From Lysinibacillus_B sp031181585 (lineage in GTDB: Bacteria; Bacillota; Bacilli; Bacillales_A; Planococcaceae), in assembly GCF_047301505.1 (NCBI RefSeq), contig NZ_CP154840.1:620001-684000 (forward strand): a stretch of 64,000 bases of DNA, in the 5' to 3' direction. Shown in pieces: positions 41,924 to 50,177 of this stretch. The translations under genes were made by a program, and so were the position numbers. Below the pieces are notes generated by a model, which did no database searches, was not told where the DNA came from, and saw only the letters and a program-made list of their open reading frames with translations. Within the stretch, counting starts at the first letter, position 1. The number at the start of each line of letters is the position of its first letter.

Positions 41924-43744
41924 ATGGCAAAGAACCGTAACACAAAAATGGCATTGGCCGCATTAATGGCTGTATCGGCTATCACGCCTGCTGCGGTATC
42001 AGCAAATGCAGGTGAAACACAAAATGTAAATGGAACAGAGGCAACGACAAAAGAAGCTGCAGCACCTGCTGGTGAGACGGCTGTGCGCACAATTGACTTT
42101 AAAGTAACAGACGAAACAGGCATGTTAGCTAACTTTGTAAAAGGACCAGGTGAACTAGTTGAGCAGAATGGTCAGCAGTATATCAAAATAAACCTTTCCG
42201 ACACGATGCTATCCATGCTTACAGCGGTTACTGTAAAAGGTGAATCAGCATTGCATGAAATCGGCGGTAAAAAAGTTGTACTAATACCGGTAGATAAAGA
42301 TTATTCTCCAGTCGAAGGCGTATTTACAGTGAATTCTCCAGTGGCTAAAGGTGACTATACAGCAACGTTAACACCTGATGCACAATCTATTAAAGAAGCA
42401 GGGGAAGAAAAACCTGAAGAAAAGCCGGAGGAAAAACCAACACAGCCTTCTACGCCTTACGGTGAAATTGCTGATGGTAAATATAAAGTAACGTTTGATG
42501 CTTACAATCCAAAAACGGGTGAAGGAAATTACGCAGCAATTACACGTCAGTTAAATGAAGAAGCTACATTAGTTGTGGAGAATGGCAAGTACTTCTTAGA
42601 AATCAGCGGGACAGAACAATCGAACGGTATGATTGCTGAATATCAAGTACTTGTGGGAGATAAATATGTAAAAGCGGAAACAGTTACGGGCTCTCTAACA
42701 GAATATCCACATGTTGTCCGTCTGCCGCTGACATCTTTAAATGATTTAACATCAGCAAAACTACATGTAGTAGCTGGTACACACGATCAATGGTATGATT
42801 TCAAAATCGCTGTTGATAAAGGTTTAGATTTACCAGAAAAAGAAGATAATGCTAGTGAATCAGAAACTTTACCTGCTTACGTTTACCAAGACGGCTCAAA
42901 CGAATTGTCTATCATGCACGGAAGATACTTGGCAGATAAAGTGGAAGTGACGGCAACAGAAACTGGCTATGAAGTAGATGTAACATTCCCGGAAGGTCAG
43001 CATTTAAATAACTTCATTGTGGAAGGTGCCACAGTAGCAAAAAAATCAGAGGAAGTTGTTGGCAGTAATACAGTGAAAGTTTACACAGTATCAGTTGATG
43101 ACCTGTCAAAAATCTACACAGCGACAGTTGATTTATCAGTGCGCTTTGGTGATTTTGCCTATGATGAAAAATACAATGTTCAGCTGCAATTCGGTGGTGA
43201 AAGGAACCCGTTCACTGATATTCAAAAGCTGGCGAACTACGGTGCGATCGTCTCCTTATATTCATACGGTATTTTCAAAGAAAGTGAGAAATTCAACCCG
43301 TATAATACGACAACACGCTATCAATTCTCATTAATGCTATTCCGTGCATTGGAGCTTGAAGTACCAGAAACTACAAACTTCAAAGACATTGCAAAATTAG
43401 ATGAAGAGGCGCTTTCTGCCATTAAGGCACTAAACAGCTACGGTGTGATTAATGGTATTAATAAAGAAACGTTCGCTCCTTACAATAAAATCACACGTGC
43501 CCAAACAGCAAAAATGATTTACCGTCTATTGGTGAAGGAAGGCTATGAGCCGGCTGCGGATGCAAAAATGCCATTCAGCGATGTACCGGCAAATGACAAA
43601 GAGCTAAATGAAGCCGCTGCTCAATTGAATGCACTAGGCATCATGACAGGCTCATCTGGTAAGCTAAACCCAGGAGCACCGCTTACACGTGACCAAATGG
43701 CAAAAGTTTTAAATAATGCGTTGGAAGTGCTTGTAAACTTATAA
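41924..43744 (+). CDS. S-layer-anchored haem-binding protein, NEAT-like domains plus three SLH domains
   Basis: 606 aa. Signal peptide (1-28), a degenerate NEAT-like domain (54-153), an EEKP-repeat linker, a second NEAT domain (184-298) whose motif is HDQWY (first Tyr replaced by His287), a third NEAT-like domain (319-425) with intact Tyr413-X3-Tyr417, and three SLH motifs (about 428-478, 484-540, 549-604; TTRYQF, ITRAQT, LTRDQM). SLH domains bind pyruvylated secondary wall polymer, so this protein sits in the S-layer zone. Overall it resembles B. anthracis BslK. Start ATG 41924 behind caggggg. Sixteen bases after the first NEAT gene, same operon. Confidence 0.86.
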   Translation: MAKNRNTKMALAALMAVSAITPAAVSANAGETQNVNGTEATTKEAAAPAGETAVRTIDFKVTDETGMLANFVKGPGELVEQNGQQYIKINLSDTMLSMLTAVTVKGESALHEIGGKKVVLIPVDKDYSPVEGVFTVNSPVAKGDYTATLTPDAQSIKEAGEEKPEEKPEEKPTQPSTPYGEIADGKYKVTFDAYNPKTGEGNYAAITRQLNEEATLVVENGKYFLEISGTEQSNGMIAEYQVLVGDKYVKAETVTGSLTEYPHVVRLPLTSLNDLTSAKLHVVAGTHDQWYDFKIAVDKGLDLPEKEDNASESETLPAYVYQDGSNELSIMHGRYLADKVEVTATETGYEVDVTFPEGQHLNNFIVEGATVAKKSEEVVGSNTVKVYTVSVDDLSKIYTATVDLSVRFGDFAYDEKYNVQLQFGGERNPFTDIQKLANYGAIVSLYSYGIFKESEKFNPYNTTTRYQFSLMLFRALELEVPETTNFKDIAKLDEEALSAIKALNSYGVINGINKETFAPYNKITRAQTAKMIYRLLVKEGYEPAADAKMPFSDVPANDKELNEAAAQLNALGIMTGSSGKLNPGAPLTRDQMAKVLNNALEVLVNL

Positions 43745-43761
43745 TCAATACATTCGACAGA

Positions 43762-43800
43762 CAGCTTCCTCCCCTTGTGTGAGGGAGCTACTGTCATATT
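43762..43800 (+). terminator. Weak hairpin after the NEAT-SLH gene
   Basis: AGCTTCCTC pairs with GAGGGAGCT; the T-tract is delayed and poor. Partial termination would leave the anchored proteins more abundant than the transporter. Confidence 0.45.
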
Positions 43801-43813
43801 TTGAAACATATTC

Positions 43814-43866
43814 GATTGAGGTAAATTTCCATCGTTGTCGACTTTGGATGAAAATTTACCTCAATC
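43814..43866. repeat. 20-bp inverted repeat before isdE
   Basis: Arms 43814-43833 and 43847-43866 (starting GATTGAGGTAAATTT) are complementary at 19 of 20 positions around a 13-nt loop. No T-run follows, so it is not an intrinsic terminator. It ends 22 bp before the isdE start. Confidence 0.75.
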
Positions 43867-43888
43867 TGAATAAGCAGGGGGAAACGAC

Positions 43889-44785
43889 ATGAAAAAATGG
43901 TTGTGGGTCTTCCTTTTTGCTATAGCTGTGCTCGCAGGTTGTAGCAATAACGAAGAAGCAAACGAAAAAGCAGCTGCCGGTACAGCAAAAGAAGCGGCAA
44001 ATACACAGGAGGAGCACCGTATTATTGCTGGGACAGTCGTGCTTGCCGAAATTCTGGACCGCTTGGATCTTGATGCGGTTGCCGTTCCAGAGACAGAGAA
44101 GAAGCTGCCGCAACGTTTCGAAGGACTGCCGTCGATTGGAAACGCGATGAGCCCGGATGCGGAAATTATTAAGTCCTTGAATCCGACAGAGGTATTATCC
44201 GTGTCTACATTGGAGTATGATTTGAAAGATTCATTTGAGCAGTATAAAATTCCAGTTGATTTTGTTGATTTGACAGGTATTGATAGTATGCTTGATGAAA
44301 TCAAGGAACTTGGCGGACGATATAATCGTGTCCAGGAAGCTGAGAATTTAGTGAACGAATTAAAGGAAGAAATTGAAGCGGTAGAGCTTGTTGCTCATGA
44401 AAATGAAAAGCCTAAAGTGCTGATCCTGCTTGGCGTACCAGGCAGCTACTTAGTGGCTACTGAAAATTCATATGCAGGCGACCTTGTAAAAATTGCAGGC
44501 GGAGAAAATGTCATGGCCGGTCAGGATGCGGAGTATTTAGCATCCAATACTGAATACCTGTATGATGCTAATCCTGATATCATTCTGCGCTTGGCACATG
44601 GTATGCCGGAAGAAGTAGTAGAGATGTTTGATGAGGAATTCCAAAAAAATGATGTGTGGAAGCATTTTAATGCTGTAAAAAATGATCGTGTCTATGACTT
44701 GGAGGAAGCGCTTTTTGGTACAACAGCAGCTTTGAATGTACCGGAAGCCCTCGATACATTGGTAGAGATTTTCTACAGCAAGTAA
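43889..44785 (+). CDS. isdE: Haem-binding lipoprotein IsdE-like
   Basis: 298 aa, class III (helical-backbone) substrate-binding lipoprotein. Lipobox LAGC (Cys18). The haem ligands of S. aureus IsdE (Met78, His229) have clear counterparts: Met87 in GNAMSPDAEIIKSLNP and His237 in ILRLAHGMPEEV. This favours haem over a siderophore as ligand. Ribosome site caggggg. Followed by its permease after 67 bp. Confidence 0.88.
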   Translation: MKKWLWVFLFAIAVLAGCSNNEEANEKAAAGTAKEAANTQEEHRIIAGTVVLAEILDRLDLDAVAVPETEKKLPQRFEGLPSIGNAMSPDAEIIKSLNPTEVLSVSTLEYDLKDSFEQYKIPVDFVDLTGIDSMLDEIKELGGRYNRVQEAENLVNELKEEIEAVELVAHENEKPKVLILLGVPGSYLVATENSYAGDLVKIAGGENVMAGQDAEYLASNTEYLYDANPDIILRLAHGMPEEVVEMFDEEFQKNDVWKHFNAVKNDRVYDLEEALFGTTAALNVPEALDTLVEIFYSK

Positions 44786-44852
44786 TACTGGCCGGCAATG
44801 GCTTACCAGTGTTAGAAATGCCATATAGACAGGAAATAAAGGGTGTTTTATT

Positions 44853-45809
44853 GTGACGAAAAAAATAGTAAGTATTATTGCTGTGATGGGTTTATTAGGT
44901 TTGACCATCATATATGCAGCTACTACTGGCAGTGTCCAAATCAGTTATATGGAGTTCCTCACAGGCTTATTTGATAGCACAAACGAGAAAATGGCAGCTA
45001 TTCGGGATTTGCGTTTCCCGCGCATTTTTGTCGCTATTTTTGCAGGGGCCGCTCTTTCAGTGGCAGGGGTGCTCTTACAGGCAATTATGCGAAACCCGCT
45101 GGCAGATGCGGGTATTATCGGGATATCCTCAGGAGCTGCTTTTACAAAGCTGTTCATTGTCTCATTTTTCCCGGCTTACTTTTTCTTCTCACCCATTGCT
45201 GCATTCATCGGTGGGGCGATTGCATGTTTGCTCGTGTTTGCATTGTCATGGAAATCCGGCCTAAACCCACTAAAGTTAATCCTTGTCGGAATTGCGATCA
45301 ATGCTATGTTCTCTGGTTTGACTGAAGCTTTTATCAGCTTTGGTGCCTCTTCAGCAGGCTCCATCACATCCAGCCTGACACTAAAAACATGGGATGATGT
45401 GACGGTAATTACTACATACGGATCAATCGGTCTTATCCTCGCATTCGCCATGTATGCGTGGTGCAATGTACTGGTTCTCTCTGATAAAACCGCAAAAAGC
45501 ATTGGATTCAATTTGACGGGAGCACGTATCGCCATAGCAGCAGTGGCTGTCTTATTGTCAGCGGTTTCTGTTGTGGTGGCAGGAGTGATCTCATTTGTCG
45601 GTATCCTTGTGCCGCATATCGCCCGCCGGTTGGTCGGTCATGATCATAAAATACTGATCCCATTCACAGCTTTATTGGGGGCGTTCATTATTTTGCTGGC
45701 TGATACAATCGGCCGTACAATGCTGTCGCCGATGGAAATCCCGGCATCTACAATTATGGCCATTATTGGCGGACCATTTTTAATCTTCCTGATCCGCAAA
45801 GATAAATAG
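44853..45809 (+). CDS. isdF: FecCD-family haem ABC permease (IsdF-like)
   Basis: 318 aa, nine or ten TM helices with the BtuC/FecCD marks RDLRFPRIFVAIFAGAALSVAGVLLQAIMRNPLADAGIIGISSGAAF and the ATPase-contact loop GLTEAF/GARIAIAAVAV plus ISFVGILVPHIARRLVGHDH. GTG start behind aaaggg. Probably a homodimer, because only one permease gene is present. Confidence 0.9.
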   Translation: MTKKIVSIIAVMGLLGLTIIYAATTGSVQISYMEFLTGLFDSTNEKMAAIRDLRFPRIFVAIFAGAALSVAGVLLQAIMRNPLADAGIIGISSGAAFTKLFIVSFFPAYFFFSPIAAFIGGAIACLLVFALSWKSGLNPLKLILVGIAINAMFSGLTEAFISFGASSAGSITSSLTLKTWDDVTVITTYGSIGLILAFAMYAWCNVLVLSDKTAKSIGFNLTGARIAIAAVAVLLSAVSVVVAGVISFVGILVPHIARRLVGHDHKILIPFTALLGAFIILLADTIGRTMLSPMEIPASTIMAIIGGPFLIFLIRKDK

Positions 45810-45827
45810 AAAAGAGTGACAAACGAA

Positions 45828-46598
45828 ATGGAAATCAATCAAGTGATTGTTTCGCATGATGGCACAAAACATCATTTAAACGGTGTCACGACAGCGATTC
45901 AAAAAGGGAAAATTACAACAATCATCGGTCCGAACGGCTGTGGAAAATCAACGCTATTAAGTGTCATGGCGCGCAATAACCGTCCATTAGAGGGGCAGGC
46001 GCGTCTCGAAAACAGAGATCTGGTGGAATACAAGCCAAAGGAGTTTGCCAAAAAGGTTGCTATTGTCTATCAGCAAAATGATATCCCACAGGACTTAACA
46101 GTAGAAAAACTTGTCATGTTCGGACGGATACCTTATTCGTCATTGCTAAAAAAGAAGACGCAAGAAGATGAAGAGGCAGTTACATGGGCGCTGGCCTGTA
46201 CGAATCTGCTGGGAAAACGTGAAAATGAGTTGTCTGCATTATCCGGGGGAGAGCGCCAGCGTGTGTGGATTGCCATGGCTTTAGCACAAAAGTCGGAAAT
46301 GCTATGTTTGGATGAACCGACAACTTATCTGGATATTTATTATCAGTTAGAGCTGTTGGAACTGGTGAAAGAGTTAAATGAACAACATGAGCTCACGATC
46401 GTGATGGTCCTGCATGACATCAATCAGGCGATTCGCTATAGTGACCATATCATTTTAATGAATGACGGCAAGGTTGTAGCAGAAGGGGAGCCGAAGAACG
46501 TCATTACGAAAGAAATCATCAAAGAAGTATACGGTGTAAATGCAGTGTTCCATGAAGACGAGGAACTCGGCCTTTATATGATGCCGCTAAGCATTTAA
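45828..46598 (+). CDS. Haem/iron ABC transporter ATPase
   Basis: 256 aa, FepC/HmuV-type. Walker A GPNGCGKST, Q-loop VYQQND, signature LSGGERQRVW, Walker B MLCLDEPT, H-loop VLHDINQA. Start set at ATG 45828; an in-frame GTG at 45816 lacks a better ribosome site. S. aureus isd lacks a dedicated ATPase and relies on FhuC; here the importer has its own. Confidence 0.9.
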   Translation: MEINQVIVSHDGTKHHLNGVTTAIQKGKITTIIGPNGCGKSTLLSVMARNNRPLEGQARLENRDLVEYKPKEFAKKVAIVYQQNDIPQDLTVEKLVMFGRIPYSSLLKKKTQEDEEAVTWALACTNLLGKRENELSALSGGERQRVWIAMALAQKSEMLCLDEPTTYLDIYYQLELLELVKELNEQHELTIVMVLHDINQAIRYSDHIILMNDGKVVAEGEPKNVITKEIIKEVYGVNAVFHEDEELGLYMMPLSI

Positions 46599-46608
46599 GG
46601 GATGTTGA

Positions 46609-47295
46609 ATGAAAAAAGTTATTCAGTTGGCCTGTATCGTAGTCATGGTATATGCAGGCATGCAAATTGTTCGATATATGTATTCGTATGTGAAGATTGA
46701 TAACGAGCTGGAGGAGATCCAGAATTTTGCCAATCAAAAGGAGCTAGATGAGCTGCGGCAAGTAAATTCACGTATTATTGGCTGGCTTTCACTGGAGGGA
46801 ACCAGGCTGGATAATCCTGTCCTGCAGGCAGCGGACAACGAATTTTATCTGAGGCATAATTATTTGGACGAAGAAAGCCGCGGGGGCAGCATCTTCATGG
46901 ATTATCGAAACAGCCGCGTACTTGACCGGCATACCATTTTTTATGGGCATGTTCTAAGGAATGGAACAATGTTTGGAGAGTTAGCAAAATTTGCTGATCA
47001 GGCTTATGCAGAGGCACATCCAGCTTTTCTATATGAAACGCCTGAGAAGCGTTATGAACTTGAAGTGTTTGCTGCTTATAAAACAACGACTGATTTTTAT
47101 TATATTGAAACTGACTTCACTGATGACTCATATGCTGCATTTTTGGAAGAAATTCAGTTGCGATCTGAAATTACTATGCCGGTACAAATCCGAACAGGGG
47201 ATCGAATTGTTACATTTTCAACATGTACGACATCTGTCAATGATAAGGAACGTTTCGTTGTTCATGCAAGGGTAATAGAAAAGACGGATTACTAG
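46609..47295 (+). CDS. srtB: Class B sortase SrtB
   Basis: 228 aa. N-terminal TM anchor (residues 4-22), then the sortase barrel: His114 in TIFYGHVLRNGTMFG, Cys206 in TFSTCTTS (TLXTC variant), Arg215 in KERFVVHAR. The extra N-terminal helix and the insertion before the last strands are class B traits. Its only visible client is the NPETS NEAT protein of the same locus. Ten bases after the ATPase gene. Confidence 0.92.
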   Translation: MKKVIQLACIVVMVYAGMQIVRYMYSYVKIDNELEEIQNFANQKELDELRQVNSRIIGWLSLEGTRLDNPVLQAADNEFYLRHNYLDEESRGGSIFMDYRNSRVLDRHTIFYGHVLRNGTMFGELAKFADQAYAEAHPAFLYETPEKRYELEVFAAYKTTTDFYYIETDFTDDSYAAFLEEIQLRSEITMPVQIRTGDRIVTFSTCTTSVNDKERFVVHARVIEKTDY

Positions 47296-47306
47296 AGGTG
47301 AGAAAA

Positions 47307-48134
47307 ATGACATTTAAAAAAGGACTTGCTGCTGTTATTTTGGCAACGGCTGCACTTGCTGCATGTGGCAGTGATAAAACAGAAAAGACGGAAGAAGAGC
47401 AAGCAGTGAAAGAAGAAATTGATCTATCATCTGAAACAGAACAGTTCCGTACATTTGCAATAGAACAGATGGAGGCCTTCATCGCTGATGCAGAAATGCT
47501 AGCAGGGTATGTGAAGGACGGAAAGCTGGAGGAAGCGCAGAAGCTTTACCCGCTTGTTCGGATGTATTATGAACGATTGCAGCCGATAAAAGCAAGCTTC
47601 TCTGAACTAGATACACAAATTGACGTACCAATTACTGCAGACAAAGAAGATGAAGCAGCAGGCTTCCGAGGTTTGGAATACGGATTGTTCAATCAAAAAG
47701 AGACTGTTGGCTATGAAGCAGTGGCAGAGGGACTTGTGGCAAATATTAAAAAGTTAAATGAAGAGCTGCCGAAAGTGGAGCTGGAAGGGCAGAAGTTGTT
47801 AGATGATACAGAAAATATGCTGGCGCAAATAACAAAAGAGCAATTGACAGACAAAGAAGTAAGCTATGCGGGAGCCCATATTTATGATGTGAAGGCAAAT
47901 ACTGAGGCTGTGGAAGAAATCGTGAAAATTTTTATGAACCGTGCGGATGCAGAACAAGCGGAGGCTGTCACAGAGAAAGTAACAAAGCTAAATGAGGTTA
48001 TCGCTTATTATGAAGTTGGCAAGGAAGATTATGTGAACTATAGCTATTTTACAAATACCCAAAAGCAGGAATTGATTCAGTCACTTTCAGATGTTCACCA
48101 TGCACTAGAAAAAATGAATGCATCCATACAATAG
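47307..48134 (+). CDS. Imelysin/EfeO-like (M75) iron lipoprotein, variant motif
   Basis: 275 aa. Lipobox LAAC (Cys20), acidic linker, then an all-helical imelysin/EfeM-EfeO domain: YPLVRMYYERLQPI near 81-94 and GFRGLEYGLF at 119-128. EfeO/EfeM proteins bind Fe through a HxxE motif in the second segment (G-x-H-x-x-E); here the His is Arg121, leaving RxxE. No cupredoxin domain. Start ATG 47307 after agaggtga; GTG at 47298 is possible. It is the last gene of the haem locus with no efeU or efeB beside it, so it may be a haem or iron chaperone rather than part of an EfeUOB system. Confidence 0.82.
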   Translation: MTFKKGLAAVILATAALAACGSDKTEKTEEEQAVKEEIDLSSETEQFRTFAIEQMEAFIADAEMLAGYVKDGKLEEAQKLYPLVRMYYERLQPIKASFSELDTQIDVPITADKEDEAAGFRGLEYGLFNQKETVGYEAVAEGLVANIKKLNEELPKVELEGQKLLDDTENMLAQITKEQLTDKEVSYAGAHIYDVKANTEAVEEIVKIFMNRADAEQAEAVTEKVTKLNEVIAYYEVGKEDYVNYSYFTNTQKQELIQSLSDVHHALEKMNASIQ

Positions 48135-48140
48135 TTGTTT

Positions 48141-48177
48141 AAAAGTCTACGCAGAAATAATGCGTAGACTTTTTTAT
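48141..48177 (+). terminator. Terminator of the haem locus
   Basis: AAGTCTACGCA-gaaataa-TGCGTAGACTT and T6, right after the imelysin-like gene. Confidence 0.92.
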
Positions 48178-48265
48178 TATGAAAGATAGTATTTACTTGC
48201 TGCATAGTATAAATGTCTAGGTAGCCGGCTTATTTTGCGAGATTATTTCATTCATGAAAACTTTC

Positions 48266-48311
48266 AAAAAAAGAACAATATCCCGGCTGTGAAGAGCCGG
48301 GATATTGTTTA
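48266..48311 (-). terminator. Terminator of cotD (minus strand)
   Basis: Fifteen-base perfect arms (AACAATATCCCGGCT) around gtgaag; on the minus strand they are followed by C and T7. Confidence 0.88.
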
Positions 48312-48349
48312 ATAGGCGTCCAAAATTTTAGGCAATAGCAGGAAGAGAG

Positions 48350-48667
48350 TTAGAATCGTCTTTTTCTTGAGGAACCACAACCGTGTTGTGGCATGCCGCA
48401 GATTGTATTTGTTTCAAAGCATTCATTTACTACAGATTCAGTATGCGGGAAAAAGTGCTGATTGTGAATCATATGTCGATTGACTGTTGTTGTATGAGAT
48501 GGGTGAATGCGCGGCACATAAGTGTTGTAAATATTTGTCCGGACAAACTCACGTGTCGGTGAAACGATTGGCTGTTCGAAAGTATCAGGGAATACTTGAG
48601 GTGCAGAGTTGTAAGGAGATTGACCGAAGCCGTTTCTACCTTGATTGAACCAATTTCCTCCGTACAT
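48350..48667 (-). CDS. cotD: CotD-type inner spore coat protein
   Basis: 105 aa. The CotD core VPRIHPSHTTTVNRHMIHNQHFFPHTESVVNE (about 51-82) is clear; flanked by an Asn/Gly/Phe-rich N-terminus and a C-terminus with three Cys and RKRRF. Made in the mother cell. The ribosome site aaaggagg and a sigma-K-type promoter lie upstream. Confidence 0.87.
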   Translation of the reverse strand: MYGGNWFNQGRNGFGQSPYNSAPQVFPDTFEQPIVSPTREFVRTNIYNTYVPRIHPSHTTTVNRHMIHNQHFFPHTESVVNECFETNTICGMPQHGCGSSRKRRF

Positions 48668-48704
48668 TGGGTAGCCTCCTTTATCCTATAATGTAATTCC
48701 TTAT

Positions 48705-48731
48705 TAACATATGATGGCAGGTCTTACTGGT
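48705..48731 (-). promoter_or_regulatory. Sigma-K-type promoter of cotD
   Basis: Minus strand: ACC (48731-48729), 15 bp, CATATGTTA (48713-48705), agreeing with sigma-K AC / CATANNNTA. cotD is a sigma-K gene in B. subtilis. Confidence 0.6.
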
Positions 48732-49466
48732 ATAGTTATATACCTATTTCTCACAATAAAAATAACAATAAGGTACACGAGAGACTCAATTGAAATTGTT
48801 GAATAGCATAATCTGTTTCCTATTGGGGTGATAAATGAGGGCAAATGGTGCTATAGACAAGCTCTCTTCTATTATAGTGTGTCATCAGGTAAGTAATAGG
48901 TAGAAGTGATGTAAGTAGAGGCTTGTTAGAAGAGTGTAAACATGCTGATTCGTCTTCAGAGTGAGGCATGCGAAGCGCCTATCTTTTTTCAGCGGGACAG
49001 GCCAGGCTTTTATTACAAGTACATATTAATTTAGAGAGGAATTCAGGGCCAAAACAATATGTTATGCAGCAGAATTTGTGTGACGAATGGTTTCCGGTTC
49101 CTAATTAAGCGAATAGGTGCTCAATGCTTATTTACTTGTTAGATTTCCTGTTGCTGATGGTGCACAGCTACTAGCTGCCTCTTTGTCCTCCGTAAAACTA
49201 CATCCCCCTATTATTCGTTCAAGATAAAGCTTGCATACGAAAACGTCTCTGTATCATATCCTTTGTTGTAAAGCAGTATTACTTTCTTAATCATGATTTT
49301 AGAGGCCTTGTCATTTCGGTAAAAGGACGGTAATTATTTGGTGCAGTATCGCTTTATGGATACGCGTAACTTATTAATGAAAAGGGGTCACTGAAACTTT
49401 CTGTAGCCTGCTGGTTACAGCTGTAGAGCGAGAGAAATCAAGATTACCGATAAGTGAGGGAAAGCG
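48732..49466. other. Gene-poor stretch between cotD and rloB
   Basis: About 735 bp without a protein gene that I can defend and without a clear terminator or RNA family. The only marked item is a 22-codon frame at 48836-48904 with a fair ribosome site (ggggtgat). The length is unusual for this compact chromosome, and the DNA next to an orphan defence-like gene may be remains of lost genes. Confidence 0.5.
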
Positions 49467-50042
49467 ATGGGAATGAGGAAAAGAGGATGGCTCGCCTTAC
49501 GCAGAAAAGTCCTTATTTATTGTGAAGGTGAAACAGAAAGGATTTATTTTGAGCAGATCCGTATTTTGAAACGTTCAAAAATGGCCAGCGTAAAAATAAA
49601 GAATGCGAAACGCTCTGCTATGAAGCTGGCACAGCACGCATACCGTGATGCAAGCCATCAGCCGTTTGATGAGGTGTGGATTGTCTTTGACAAAGATGAT
49701 TTAAATACTCAGCAATTACTAGAGGTCAATGTTTATTGCACGGAGCACAATATCCGTATTGCTTATACTAATGAATCATTTGAATTGTGGTTACTTTTAC
49801 ACTTTGAGCAGATTGACGTTAGTCAAGTTTATCCGAGGGCGCTGTTAAATGAAAAAATGGAGGAATATCTTGGTGTTTCACGCTACAGAAGAAATAAGGG
49901 GAATGTGGAGGTCATCGCTCCTATCGCTCTTCGTCATGAAATTGCGATCCGTAATTGTACGGCCATGATGGAATCAAGAGAGGGGAATAGTCTGGATAAC
50001 CCTTACTGCAACGTCCATGAAATGATTAGGACTGTCTTTTAA
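49467..50042 (+). CDS. rloB: RloB-like TOPRIM-domain protein, orphan
   Basis: 191 aa. TOPRIM-type motifs: KVLIYCEGETERIYFEQ (Glu20), DEVWIVFDKDD (Asp75, Asp77, Asp78), then the RloB hallmark TNESFELWLLLHFEQ (102-115) and the C-terminal DNPYCNVHEMI. RloB normally pairs with RloA, an AAA/ABC-type ATPase, in restriction-linked or abortive-infection loci, comparable to AriA/AriB of PARIS. No ATPase gene is adjacent here: upstream 800 bp is empty and downstream is an unrelated minus-strand gene. Ribosome site gaggga. Length is normal for RloB, so the gene looks intact. Confidence 0.83.
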   Translation: MGMRKRGWLALRRKVLIYCEGETERIYFEQIRILKRSKMASVKIKNAKRSAMKLAQHAYRDASHQPFDEVWIVFDKDDLNTQQLLEVNVYCTEHNIRIAYTNESFELWLLLHFEQIDVSQVYPRALLNEKMEEYLGVSRYRRNKGNVEVIAPIALRHEIAIRNCTAMMESREGNSLDNPYCNVHEMIRTVF

Positions 50043-50084
50043 ACAAGGCGTAAAGAGAAATCAGAGAAAATAGGCAGGTAACGG

Positions 50085-50167
50085 TTATCCAAAAAAAGTG
50101 AGGGAAGCTAGTGAAATAGGCGATACTTTATCGCAATATAGGGACTAGCATGGAACCCTCACTGCCG
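50085..50167 (-). terminator. Long structured terminator candidate (minus strand)
   Basis: Minus strand: AGTGAGGG...CTAGT, an inner GCGATA-aag-TATCGC, then ACTAG...CCCTCACT followed by T7. A 65-nt branched hairpin just after the stop at 50178. Confidence 0.6.
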
Positions 50168-50177
50168 GGAAATTCAG

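Noticed and set aside
42406..42440. Short tandem repeat (EEKP units)
   Set aside because: A protein linker repeat between NEAT-like domains; common in wall proteins and not a separate element.
48836..48904. 22-codon frame with a fair ribosome site upstream of rloB
   Set aside because: Too short to judge by sequence alone and without promoter or terminator; kept only as a note within the gene-poor stretch.
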